Origin: Pseudomonas sp. RC10
GTDB taxonomy: Bacteria > Pseudomonadota > Gammaproteobacteria > Pseudomonadales > Pseudomonadaceae
Assembly: GCF_038397775.1 (NCBI RefSeq)
Contig: NZ_CP151650.1
Span: 4,402,001-4,466,000 of the forward strand
Direction: 5' to 3'
DNA length: 64,000 nt
Each line of letters opens with the position of its first letter. Positions within the stretch are counted from its first letter, which is position 1. The position numbers were made by a program, and so were the translations under genes. Of this stretch, positions 27,312 to 35,685 are shown in pieces. The notes under the pieces were generated by a model. The model was not told the origin of the DNA. It searched no databases and was given only the letters and a program-made list of their open reading frames with translations.

Positions 27312-27683
27312 GGAAATAATCACTTTATTGAGGGGCTATATCCCAACGGATTTGGAGAAGTGCTCATAGGGCAATTCGGACTGGATTTGGGTCGATTCAG
27401 CATCAATATCCATATTTTTGTTGAACCCGCTAAGAAAGTCCCTAAATGGGGTGTATGGGGTAAAGATTATAATGTCCTGGTTCTCGAGTTTTTAGGAGAC
27501 GGGCTGTCAGACATTAAAATTGACAACTGGAGCGAATTCAAGAAAGCGCAGCTTCAGTGTTATAAGAATGGAAATAAATTTGGCCTATGTCAAAAAGGAG
27601 TCGACTGGAGTTTTGAAATATTGTTTGGCATGTTGACCTTTCAAAGAAGCAGTACGTACATAGATGGCGATATAGATGACTGA
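27312..27683 (+). pseudogene. Second immunity gene, start codon apparently lost
   Basis: The reading frame from about 27312 translates as NNHFIEGLYPNGFGEVLIGQ and continues to YID near 27675. It is clearly related to the first immunity protein (NYFIKELYPNG, MLIG, KWGIWGENYDV against KWGVWGKDYNV, and FQ.SSTYI at the end). No ATG precedes the homologous region. The first possible initiator inside it is GTG 27360, which would remove the conserved N-terminal 16 residues and lacks a good ribosome binding site. It may be a decaying gene or use an unusual start. It directly follows the orphan tip, keeping the toxin-then-immunity order. Confidence 0.7.
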
Positions 27684-27786
27684 TATAGCATGATCAAAGA
27701 TTCCAAACGCCACACAGCACACTGGGCATCGCCTGCCTTTGCCAGAAAAATTTGGTCCTCGTCGCTCAAAGTCCACTCACCGCTAA

Positions 27787-27864
27787 GGCCATGTGAGGTG
27801 TAAAGCTCTGCCCATGCATAGAGCAGAGCCGTACTTCAACGCTAGACCGTTTGACAAACCATAA
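27787..27864 (+). pseudogene. Fragment of a third RHS tip
   Basis: Reading this stretch gives GHVRCKALPMHRAEPYFNAR followed by PFDKP and a stop. It lines up with GHAKAAPRHGAEPHFNVRPW of the intact tip. Only about 25 codons survive, in front of the LysR gene. It is evidence for a third ancestral tip module. Nothing recognisable of a matching immunity gene follows. Confidence 0.6.
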
Positions 27865-27941
27865 GGCAACTACGTAGATCGGGGATACATGGATGACGGT
27901 CAACATGATCCCCAAAGAGCGTATATCTTTCTTCACCACGC

Positions 27942-29177
27942 TCACCAACCAACCCCACCCTCCCCATCCCCCATCTCCCCCGCCACACTCCCCAGCAACT
28001 CAATAAACGAAGCCTGCAACAACGTAGGCCGCCAATCGGTGCGGCGGGTCAGTGCGATGGTGCGCCAGAAGCCTTGTCCGGGGGAGCCGATTTCCACCAG
28101 TTGTCCCACCTGACTTTCCAGCCGGAACTGGTCTCGTGACATGAGGGTGAGCCAGTCGCCTTCCATCATGAGGCCGCGCTTGATGGTCAGCGATCCGCAT
28201 TGCACGCGGAGCACCGGTGGGGTCTGGCCGCGGACCTGGAACATGCGTTCCCAGCTCACGCGCATGGGGGTGCCGGGCGCGGGCATGACCCAATGGTGGT
28301 TCAGCAGGTCGGCGGTATCCAGCGCGGGTTTTCCGTGCAGGGGATGCCCGGCGCGGCCGACGATGACCAGTTCGTCGTCGAACAGTGCCTGTTGGATGAC
28401 GTCTTGTTCGGGCACGGATTCGCGCTGGGAGCCGATCAACAGATCCACGTCGCCCTGGCGCAAGTGCGTCAGCAATTCGGCGTACGGACCTTCGAGGATG
28501 TCGACGGACGCCGCCGGCCAGCGGGTGCAGAACTCGGCGAGCACTTTGGGCAGAAACCACGCCCGCGCTACAGGCAGCACGCCGATGTGCAAAGTGCCGC
28601 CCAGCCCTTCGTCGCGGGTGGAGAGTTCGTCGATCCCGGCACGCAGCTCAGCCAGCATCAATCGGACAAAATGCACCAGCCGTTCGGCGGGCACGGTGGC
28701 GCGTATCGCTCGTCCGGAGCGTTCCAGCAACGGGATGTCGATGATGTCCTGCAATTCGCGCATCGCCCGGTGCAACGATGGCTGCGACAGGCCCAGTTCG
28801 CTCGCCGCACGGGTGTAGCTGCCCACGCCCACCACCGACACCAGCGCCCGAAGCTGGCTCATGGTCACCCGTTGCTCAAGCCGTGGCAGCGTCGGCATGC
28901 CGTGGCTGCGGCGAATGTGCGCGACACCCCGGGCCAGAAAGGCCAGTGCCCGCTCGGCACGGGGTACGAACTGGCTGCCGGCGGCGGTGATGGTCACGCC
29001 TCCCGAGCGACGCTCGAACAGGCGCGCATCCAGCAGACGCTCGATGCGGAAGATCGCCTGCGCCAATGCCGGCTGCGACAGGTTCACGGTTCTCGCCGCC
29101 AGGCTGATGTTGCAGGCCTGCGCGACTTCCAGCAGCGCGCCAAGGTGACGAAGATTGAATGACCAGACCTGATCCAT
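27942..29177 (-). CDS. LysR-type regulator with two tandem winged-helix domains
   Basis: Regulator of 411 residues, about 100 longer than a normal LysR protein. The first winged helix covers about residues 6-66: FNLRHLGALLEVAQACNISL, then NLSQPALAQAIFRIERLL, RLFERRSGGVTIT. A second, clearly homologous one covers about 102-165: MSQLRALVSVVGVGSYTRAA, then LGLSQPSLHRAMRELQDII, PLLERSGRAIRAT. A LysR substrate-binding domain fills about 190-395. It is divergent from the amidohydrolase gene across 163 bases, so it very likely controls the aromatic-acid cluster. LysR proteins of gallate/protocatechuate loci are its closest functional analogues by context. The ligand is not known. Confidence 0.85.
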   Translation of the reverse strand: MDQVWSFNLRHLGALLEVAQACNISLAARTVNLSQPALAQAIFRIERLLDARLFERRSGGVTITAAGSQFVPRAERALAFLARGVAHIRRSHGMPTLPRLEQRVTMSQLRALVSVVGVGSYTRAASELGLSQPSLHRAMRELQDIIDIPLLERSGRAIRATVPAERLVHFVRLMLAELRAGIDELSTRDEGLGGTLHIGVLPVARAWFLPKVLAEFCTRWPAASVDILEGPYAELLTHLRQGDVDLLIGSQRESVPEQDVIQQALFDDELVIVGRAGHPLHGKPALDTADLLNHHWVMPAPGTPMRVSWERMFQVRGQTPPVLRVQCGSLTIKRGLMMEGDWLTLMSRDQFRLESQVGQLVEIGSPGQGFWRTIALTRRTDWRPTLLQASFIELLGSVAGEMGDGEGGVGW

Positions 29178-29340
29178 TTTTCTGTTCTTTAGCCAAAACC
29201 AATGGCCGGAGCGTAATTCGAATTTCCCCTGTCGTATACATCCATGGATAGTTGCTCGGGAGCGGATACGTTAGCGAACGACAAAAAATTCAATTCAATA
29301 GCTAATCCGAATACCCGTCATTTCAAGAGTCGAGGCACTT
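29178..29340. promoter_or_regulatory. Divergent control region of the catabolic cluster
   Basis: The 163 bases between the tandem-HTH regulator and the amidohydrolase contain two perfect ten-base palindromes, AATTCGAATT at 29215-29224 and ATCCATGGAT at 29240-29249. The second is embedded in TATACATCCATGGATAG. Further downstream an AT-rich stretch precedes the GTG start. LysR proteins bind partly symmetric T-N11-A sites, and this one might contact two sites because it has two DNA-binding domains. Binding itself is inference. Confidence 0.4.
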
Positions 29341-30198
29341 GTGAAGCTGCTTGATACCCACACCCACGTCATTTCCCCCGACAGCGCCCGTTACCCCACC
29401 GACCCCATCGGCGGCCACCAATCGGAATGGTCCCGTGCCCGTCCGGTCGATGCCGAGGGCCTGCTGCGCGCCATGGACGCTGCCGACATCGAACAGGCCG
29501 TGGTGGTCCAGGCCTCGACGGTCTACGGCCACGACAACCGCTACGTCACTGAAACCGTGCGTGCCCATCGTGATCGTCTGGTGGGCGTGTACTCGCTGGA
29601 TGCGCTGGCCGCCGATGCCGTCGACAAGATCGCTTACTGGCAAGATCAGGGCCTGTCGGGTTTTCGCCTGTTCACCACCGGCAGCACCATGCCGGGTCAG
29701 GGCGACTGGCTGGGGCACGCCGATTCCTATCCGGCGTGGGCGTATGCCGAAGCCAATGGCATCCCGGTCTGCCTGCAAATGACCATGGAAGGCATACCCG
29801 CCCTGCGCAGCCTGCTCGAACGTTTCCCGAAGGCCATCGTGTTGCTCGATCATTGCGCCCGCCCGGTGCTGAACGAAGGCGCGCCCTACGCAGCGTCCAA
29901 GGCGCTGCTCGACCTGGCGACCTTCCCCGGCGTGCACCTGAAACTCACCAACCGCACTCTGGCGGCGTCGGCGGAAGGCCAATCCACCCCCGTCGACTTT
30001 CTGCGCACGATCATTGCCGCCTTCGGCGCGGATCACATCGCCTGGGGTTCGAACTTCCCTGCCGCTGCTGGCACGTTGGCAGAACTGGCCGACACCGCCC
30101 GCTCCGTTCTGGGCGAGCTGTCATCCGACGAGCAACAGGCCATCGCCAGCGGAACCGCGCGACGCCTGTACCCGTTTCAGTCGTCGGGAGCACGCTGA
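29341..30198 (+). CDS. Amidohydrolase-2 family (LigI-like lactonase candidate)
   Basis: TIM-barrel metal-hydrolase-fold protein of 285 residues (COG3618 group, which holds 2-pyrone-4,6-dicarboxylate lactonase LigI). GTG start with GAGG upstream. Visible are DTHTHV (His7, His9) at the start of strand 1 and LLDHCARP with His171 on a later strand. WGSNFPAAAG at 235-244 has Asn238 where LigI-type enzymes have the catalytic Asp (TDWP/SDFP). So the catalytic acid is changed and activity should be tested. It overlaps the next gene by TGATG. In the cluster it would open a cyclic intermediate feeding GalB. Confidence 0.75.
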   Translation: MKLLDTHTHVISPDSARYPTDPIGGHQSEWSRARPVDAEGLLRAMDAADIEQAVVVQASTVYGHDNRYVTETVRAHRDRLVGVYSLDALAADAVDKIAYWQDQGLSGFRLFTTGSTMPGQGDWLGHADSYPAWAYAEANGIPVCLQMTMEGIPALRSLLERFPKAIVLLDHCARPVLNEGAPYAASKALLDLATFPGVHLKLTNRTLAASAEGQSTPVDFLRTIIAAFGADHIAWGSNFPAAAGTLAELADTARSVLGELSSDEQQAIASGTARRLYPFQSSGAR

Positions 30199-31106
30199 TG
30201 AAGCCCGTTGCGAGTCTGCGCACCGTCCTCGGTCGCTACCGCCACACCGAGGCACTGCACGCTAAAACGCTGACCGACCCGGACGTGAATCTGGATTTCC
30301 AGGATTTTCCGGTGGTGCACAAAGCGTTCGCGCCGATGGTTCGCGATCAGGCGTATGACCTCTGCGAACTGGCCGTGGTGACGGCGCTGCAAGCCATTGC
30401 CTACGGCCGCCCGGTGGTCCTGCTGCCTGCGGTGGTCGCCTCGCGCTTTCAGCGTGGTTGCCTGATCGGTTACGGCCCCAACGGCGTACCGGACGAAGCC
30501 GACCTGGTCGGCCAGCGCATCGGCGTACGTGCCTATACCCAGACCACCGGTATGTGGGTGCGCGCCCATCTGGCCGAGGATCACGGGCTGGACATTGCCC
30601 GCGTGCACTGGATCACCCACGACCCGGCCCACGTCGAGCAGTACCATAACCCGGCCTTCGTCGAGCAGATTCCCGGCACCAAAGGCTCGCTGCAAATGCT
30701 CAAGGACGGCGACGTTCAGGCCGCGATCCTCGGCAATGACTTACCCTCGGGCGAGGAATTCGTGCCCTTGATCAAAGACGCTGCGAACCGCGATCTGGCC
30801 TGGTGGCGCACCCATCGCTTCATGCCCATCAACCATTTGGTGGTCGCCGGTGCGCAGGCTTGCGAAGATCAACCCGACGCCATCAGGCGAGCCTATCAAC
30901 TGATGCGCGAGGCCGATCGCCAGACCCACGGCGTATTGCGCGACACTGACCAACCCTGCCCGACGATATTCGGCTTCGATAGCCTGGCAGGGCCGCTGGA
31001 ATTCACGATCGAAGCCTGTGTGAAACAGGGGCTGTTGCCCCGTCGCCTGACCTTACAAGAAGTGTTCGCCCCAGCGCGCAAGCTGTTGGGCAGCGACACC
31101 GAATAA
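30198..31106 (+). CDS. 4,5-dihydroxyphthalate decarboxylase-like protein (periplasmic-binding fold, no signal peptide)
   Basis: Protein of 302 residues in the NMT1/Pht5 group. The markers are YDLCELAVVTALQAIAYGRP, PAVVASRFQRGCLIGY, DEADLVGQRIGVRAYTQTTG, WVRAHLAEDHG and LPRRLTLQEVFAP near the end. The Pht5 enzyme, which has a binding-protein fold, removes a carboxyl group from 4,5-dihydroxyphthalate. No signal peptide is visible, so it acts in the cytoplasm. It is translationally coupled to the amidohydrolase. It might decarboxylate or isomerise a polycarboxylate in this pathway, perhaps substituting for the missing tautomerase GalD. The true reaction is unknown. Confidence 0.7.
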   Translation: MKPVASLRTVLGRYRHTEALHAKTLTDPDVNLDFQDFPVVHKAFAPMVRDQAYDLCELAVVTALQAIAYGRPVVLLPAVVASRFQRGCLIGYGPNGVPDEADLVGQRIGVRAYTQTTGMWVRAHLAEDHGLDIARVHWITHDPAHVEQYHNPAFVEQIPGTKGSLQMLKDGDVQAAILGNDLPSGEEFVPLIKDAANRDLAWWRTHRFMPINHLVVAGAQACEDQPDAIRRAYQLMREADRQTHGVLRDTDQPCPTIFGFDSLAGPLEFTIEACVKQGLLPRRLTLQEVFAPARKLLGSDTE

Positions 31107-31146
31107 GCGGCTCCCGGCCGCTTCACCCCTTATCGTGGAGTCCGTC

Positions 31147-32448
31147 ATGACTCGTATCATTTCACCCGCTGCTGGCGCTGCCGCCCGGCGCAAGACCCGG
31201 TTCTACGAGGACCTGACCTTTCAAGTGCTGACCGGCATGGTCTTGGGCGTCGCCGTCGGCGCCCTTGCCCCCGACATTGGCCAGAGCCTCAAACCCTTGG
31301 GCGATGTGTTCATCCGCCTGATCCAGATGGTGGTCGGCCTGATCATCTTCTGCACCGTCACCCACGGCATCGCCAGTGTCAGGGACCTCGGCAAAGTGGG
31401 CAGGATCGCGATCAAAGCCATCGTTTATTTCGAGGTGATCACGACCCTGGCCCTCGTGATCGGCCTGGTCACCATCAACGTGCTCAAGCCCGGCGTGGGC
31501 ATGAATATCGACCCGGAGCTGTTGCGCACCGCGGGCGAAGCCGTGCACCCCGCCGCGAACATGAGCCTCGGGGAGTTCATGCTCAACCTCGTGCCGAAGA
31601 CCGCCACCGGCGCGTTTGCCGAAGGTGAAATCCTGCAAATCCTTGTGTTCTCGGTGCTGTTCGCCTGTGGCCTGGCGTCGTTGGGCGACAAAGCCCAGCC
31701 GGTGCTGAACGTCGTGGAAACGGTGTCGCAGGCGCTGTTCTGGGTCATTCGTCTGGCGATGAAACTGGCGCCCATCGCCGCCTTTGGTGCGATCGCCTTC
31801 ACCGTCGCGAAATTCGGGTTGAAGTCCCTCGTGCCGTTGGCGGCCTTGGTGGGGGAGTTCTACCTGACCTGCGCGATCTTCTTCCTCATCGTGCTGGCGC
31901 CGGTGGCCTGGTATGCCGGGTTCAGCCTGCTGAAACTCATGCGCTACATCCGCGAAGAGCTGATTCTGGTGATCGGCACCAACTCCTCGGAAAGTGTCTT
32001 CCCGCAACTGATCGCCAAGCTCAAGCGGCTGGGCGTGGAGGAATCCGTGGTCGGCCTGGTATTGCCCACCGGCTACAGCTTCAACCACGACGGCACCTGC
32101 CTGTACTTCGCGGCAGTCTCGGTGTTCCTCGCCCAGGCCACCGGCACGGCATTGGGATGGGAGCAACAACTGTCGCTGCTGTTCGTGTTGCTGGTCACCT
32201 CCAAAGGCGGCGCGGGCGTGGCGGGGTCGGCCATTGCGGTACTGGCCATGACCCTGGCCGCGACCCACGCGATTCCCGTCGCCAGCATCGCGCTGATTCT
32301 GGGCGTGCATCGCATCCTCGCCTCGGCGTTCGTCTTCACCAACATCGCCGGTAACTGCGTGGCGACGCTGGTGGTCGGCAAATGGGAAAACGCCATCGAC
32401 CGACCGCGTCTGCACAGCGAGCTGGATGCGGGCTACCGAGCCGCCTGA
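31147..32448 (+). CDS. Dicarboxylate:cation symporter (DctA/DAACS family)
   Basis: Inner-membrane transporter of 433 residues from ATG 31147 with GGAG seven bases upstream. The DAACS hallmarks are PLGDVFIRLIQMVVGLIIFC near the N-terminus, EVITTLALVIGLV, VIGTNSSESVFPQLIAKL (reentrant hairpin with the serine-rich stretch), GYSFNHDGTCLYFA and the second hairpin LLVTSKGGAGVAGSAI. The usual Leu in SFNLDGT is His here. In this cluster it should import a di- or tricarboxylate, sodium or proton coupled. It follows the decarboxylase-like gene by 40 bases and precedes the porin. Confidence 0.88.
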   Translation: MTRIISPAAGAAARRKTRFYEDLTFQVLTGMVLGVAVGALAPDIGQSLKPLGDVFIRLIQMVVGLIIFCTVTHGIASVRDLGKVGRIAIKAIVYFEVITTLALVIGLVTINVLKPGVGMNIDPELLRTAGEAVHPAANMSLGEFMLNLVPKTATGAFAEGEILQILVFSVLFACGLASLGDKAQPVLNVVETVSQALFWVIRLAMKLAPIAAFGAIAFTVAKFGLKSLVPLAALVGEFYLTCAIFFLIVLAPVAWYAGFSLLKLMRYIREELILVIGTNSSESVFPQLIAKLKRLGVEESVVGLVLPTGYSFNHDGTCLYFAAVSVFLAQATGTALGWEQQLSLLFVLLVTSKGGAGVAGSAIAVLAMTLAATHAIPVASIALILGVHRILASAFVFTNIAGNCVATLVVGKWENAIDRPRLHSELDAGYRAA

Positions 32449-32542
32449 CACCCGTCCCACCACAACAAAAACAATAACCACCACCGGATTGCGGGGGCGC
32501 AAGAGAGACGCGCACCCGACATTCGGCGAGGACACACGACTC

Positions 32543-33967
32543 ATGAAAACAAAAACAACACAGATGCTGGCCCTTGGGGTCATGGTTTCGATGGCCCATG
32601 GCGTTGCACTGGCGGCCCCGTTGCCCGGTGCGGACAACCCCGGTTCGACCCGCCTGCCGGGCACGCCCGACGCGAGCGTCAGCGAATCCCCCGCCTCCAC
32701 CGACGCCCCGCAAACCCGGCCCACGGGCATTGCGGGGGCACTCCGGGACCTGGCCGACCGAGGCATTTTTTTGCGCGCCAACCTGATCAACCAGTACGCC
32801 CGCAACACCACCGGCGCTGTCGCGCAGGGCCACAGCAACGTCGGCCAGTTCAACCTCGGCGCAGACCTGAACCTGGACAAGCTGATCGGCACCACCGGCA
32901 GCAGCTTCCACTTCACGGTCTACAAGGATTATGGCTACGGGCTCAACCACGACATCACTGGCACGTTTCCCAAGCAGCAGCACATCTACAAAAACGAGTT
33001 TCCGCGCTGGCACTTGGGCACTTTCGCTTTCGAGCAAAAGCTGCTGGACGACCGGCTCGACATCATCCTCGGGCGGCTGGGCACCACCAGCTACTACGCC
33101 AAGCTGAGCACCAACTGTCAGTTTCAGGCTGGCAACACCTGTGGCGTGCCCCGGCTGATCAACTCCGAAGCAGGTTACAGCCTGCTGCCGTCAGCGACCT
33201 GGGGCATCAACGCCCGCTACCGCACGACGCCCAACACCTATGTCGAAACCGGAGTCTACGAAGTCAACCCGACCACGTCCGCCAGCAACGGCATGGACTT
33301 CTCGATTGGCGAGGCCAACGGCGTGACGATTCCGCTGGAATGGGGCTGGGTGGAGAAAGGCAATTTCGAGGTCAAGGTCGGCGGGTACGTCAGCACCGCA
33401 CCGCGCCCGGACCCGTACTACAACACCGCAGGCCGTTCCCTCGGACGTTTCGGGGGCACCGCCGAAACGGTCAATCAGGAACGCAAGGGCGTTTACCTGT
33501 TGGGGGACAAAGTGATCTGGCGACCGGACCCGAAATCCTCGCGCAACCTCACGGTGTTCGGCGGCGTCGTGCAGCAACTGGAAGACGAGGAAATCATGAA
33601 GCAGCAGTTCCTCGGCGGCTTCGTGCTCACCGGCCCGACCGCGTCCCGGCCACAAGACACCATCGGCTTGTCGGCCTCGATGTTCAACCTCACCGACAAG
33701 GAGCGGGATTTCCTGCACGACTCTCGCGTCCGCGCCGGTGGCCACGGCAGCAACAACCCCCACGAATACTCGTTCGAACTCAACTACGGCTGGCACGTGA
33801 TCCCCGGCGTGATTCTCATGCCCAACGTGCAATACATCATGAACCCGGACAACTCCGGCATCCCCAAAACCGCCACGCTGCCCAAGAACATGCTGGCGTA
33901 CGGACTCAACGTTCAGTTGAGTTTCGGCGGCATGTTCGGCCTCGCTTCGCCGTCCGGCGGCGACTGA
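32543..33967 (+). CDS. OprB-like outer-membrane porin
   Basis: Outer-membrane beta-barrel of 474 residues including a signal peptide (MKTKTTQMLALGVMVSMAHG, cleavage near ALA). The OprB family motifs are visible: DLNLDKLIGTTGSSFHFTVY, ILGRLGTTSYY, ETGVYEVNPTTS and a C-terminal aromatic-rich strand ending near QLSFGGMFG. OprB proteins usually pass sugars, but relatives near aromatic-acid genes pass those substrates. Here it probably lets the polycarboxylate through the outer membrane. In P. putida the gallate locus also carries a porin (galP). ATG 32543 is preceded by GCGAGGA. Confidence 0.82.
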   Translation: MKTKTTQMLALGVMVSMAHGVALAAPLPGADNPGSTRLPGTPDASVSESPASTDAPQTRPTGIAGALRDLADRGIFLRANLINQYARNTTGAVAQGHSNVGQFNLGADLNLDKLIGTTGSSFHFTVYKDYGYGLNHDITGTFPKQQHIYKNEFPRWHLGTFAFEQKLLDDRLDIILGRLGTTSYYAKLSTNCQFQAGNTCGVPRLINSEAGYSLLPSATWGINARYRTTPNTYVETGVYEVNPTTSASNGMDFSIGEANGVTIPLEWGWVEKGNFEVKVGGYVSTAPRPDPYYNTAGRSLGRFGGTAETVNQERKGVYLLGDKVIWRPDPKSSRNLTVFGGVVQQLEDEEIMKQQFLGGFVLTGPTASRPQDTIGLSASMFNLTDKERDFLHDSRVRAGGHGSNNPHEYSFELNYGWHVIPGVILMPNVQYIMNPDNSGIPKTATLPKNMLAYGLNVQLSFGGMFGLASPSGGD

Positions 33968-34036
33968 GCGTGATGACTGACGCGGGGTTCGACTGCGGAC
34001 CCCGTCCCTTTTTTGCAAGCAAGAGGATCGTCCAAC

Positions 34037-34771
34037 ATGAGCGCATCATCCAAAACCGCGCTGGTCGTCAGCGCCCACTCCGCCGATTTCGTCTGGCGCG
34101 CGGGCGGCGCCATCGCCCTGCACACCCTTCAGGGATACGCCGTGCACATCGTCTGCCTGTCCTTCGGCGAGCGCGGTGAATCCGCCAAGCTCTGGCGCAA
34201 GGGCGAGATGAACGAAGAGAAAGTGAAAGCCGCTCGGCGCCAGGAAGCCCAGGCTGCAGCCGACGTGCTCGGCGCGAGCGTGGAGTTCTTCGACATGGGC
34301 GACTACCCGATGCGGGCGGACAAAGAGACGCTGTTTCGCCTCGCGGACGTGTTTCGTCGCGTCCAGCCCGAGTTCGTCCTCAGTCACTCGCCCAAAGACC
34401 CGTACAACTACGACCACCCGCTGGCCATGAACCTGACCCAGGAGGCGCGCATCATCGCCCAGGCCGAAGGCTACCGGCCAGGGGAGAAAATCGTCGGTGC
34501 GCCACCGGTGTACAGCTTCGAACCCCATCAGCCGGAACAGAGCGAGTGGCGTCCGGACGTGCTGCTCGACATCACTCAGGTCTGGGACAAGAAATACGCC
34601 GCGATCCAGTGCATGGCCGGTCAGGAACACCTCTGGGAGTACTACACCCGCGTGGCCCTGCAACGGGGCGTGCAGGCCAAACGCAACGTCGGTATCACCT
34701 CCAGTCGCGACATCGTCTACGCCGAGGGTTACCAGAGCGTCTTCCCGCGCGTCACGGAGAACCTGTCATGA
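34037..34771 (+). CDS. galB: GalB: 4-oxalomesaconate hydratase (PIG-L/LmbE-fold)
   Basis: Metal-dependent hydratase of 244 residues that converts 4-oxalomesaconate to 4-carboxy-4-hydroxy-2-oxoadipate in the gallate and protocatechuate 4,5-cleavage routes. It has the PIG-L fold: [15 protein letters not shown] at residues 10-24 replaces the usual AHPDD metal motif, and the second metal half is [28 protein letters not shown] and [11 protein letters not shown] are typical of GalB proteins. ATG 34037 has AAGAGGA upstream. A four-base ATGA overlap couples it to galC. Confidence 0.9.
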   Translation: MSASSKTALVVSAHSADFVWRAGGAIALHTLQGYAVHIVCLSFGERGESAKLWRKGEMNEEKVKAARRQEAQAAADVLGASVEFFDMGDYPMRADKETLFRLADVFRRVQPEFVLSHSPKDPYNYDHPLAMNLTQEARIIAQAEGYRPGEKIVGAPPVYSFEPHQPEQSEWRPDVLLDITQVWDKKYAAIQCMAGQEHLWEYYTRVALQRGVQAKRNVGITSSRDIVYAEGYQSVFPRVTENLS

Positions 34772-35484
34772 GCCAATGGATCGGCAAGACCGGGGTCGTG
34801 GTGCGTCACGTCGAGCGCGCCGATGCCACGTTGATCGATGAGCTGCAACGCTTCGGCGTGGCGACCGTGCACGAAGCCCAAGGGCGCAAAGGCCTGTTGT
34901 CCACCTCAATCAGCCCCATTCAGCGCGGCACGACCATCAGCGGTTCGGCGGTCACCGTGCTGGTGTCCCCCGGTGACAACTGGATGTTCCATGTGGCGGT
35001 GGAACAGTGCCAACCCGGCGATATCCTGGTGGTCGCGCCCAGCTCGCCGTGCAGCGACGGCTATTTCGGTGACTTGCTGGCAACGTCGGTCAAGGCCCGG
35101 GGCGTGCGTGCGCTGATCATCGACGCGGGGGTGCGCGACACTCAGGCGCTGCGCGAGATGGGGTTCCCGGTCTGGTCGCGGGCCGTTTGCGCCCAAGGCA
35201 CCATCAAGGAAACCCTCGGTTCCGTGAACGTGCCGCTGGTGTGCGGCGGCCAGTTGGTCGAGCCCGGCGACGTGGTGGTGGCCGACGACGATGGGGTGGT
35301 TGTCGTGCGGCGCGGCGAAATCCAGCGCGTGGTCGAGGCCAGCCGAGCACGCGCTGACCTGGAAGCACAAAAAACGCTGCGTCTGGCCAGCGGCGAACTG
35401 GGCCTGGACATTTACGACATGCGGGCACGCCTGGCCGAAAAAGGCTTGCGCTATGTCAATACTCTGGATGAACTCGGCACCTAA
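34768..35484 (+). CDS. galC: GalC: 4-carboxy-4-hydroxy-2-oxoadipate aldolase (RraA-like fold)
   Basis: Aldolase of 238 residues that splits 4-carboxy-4-hydroxy-2-oxoadipate into pyruvate and oxaloacetate and usually also decarboxylates oxaloacetate. RraA-family markers are [22 protein letters not shown], then [20 protein letters not shown] and [10 protein letters not shown], which includes the conserved Arg and Asp of the metal/pyruvate site. PVWSR and [17 protein letters not shown] follow. Its start overlaps galB. Together they give a two-step route from oxalomesaconate to central metabolites. Confidence 0.9.
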   Translation: MSQWIGKTGVVVRHVERADATLIDELQRFGVATVHEAQGRKGLLSTSISPIQRGTTISGSAVTVLVSPGDNWMFHVAVEQCQPGDILVVAPSSPCSDGYFGDLLATSVKARGVRALIIDAGVRDTQALREMGFPVWSRAVCAQGTIKETLGSVNVPLVCGGQLVEPGDVVVADDDGVVVVRRGEIQRVVEASRARADLEAQKTLRLASGELGLDIYDMRARLAEKGLRYVNTLDELGT

Positions 35485-35574
35485 GATCACGCCCCGTCAG
35501 CAGCCTGCCCCGCTGACATGGCGCGTCCCGAAGGGTGTGCGGCGGCCCCTCCCGCTGCAGGCCCTTCGCGCCAT

Positions 35575-35593
35575 TTTCACCACCAAGGTGAAA
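35575..35593. promoter_or_regulatory. Inverted repeat between galC and the small gene
   Basis: Seven-base arms TTTCACC and GGTGAAA are separated by ACCAA. This may be an operator for the downstream small gene or esterase, or a weak stem in the galC leader-out transcript. There is no T-run, so it is not a clear terminator. Confidence 0.35.
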
Positions 35594-35685
35594 GTGCTAC
35601 CTGATTCCTCGCCCTTATGCAGTAAGCCTCGATCAGCGAAGATGCCGCCATACCCACTCAGCGCCCGCTTTCCGAGGATTCCCCC

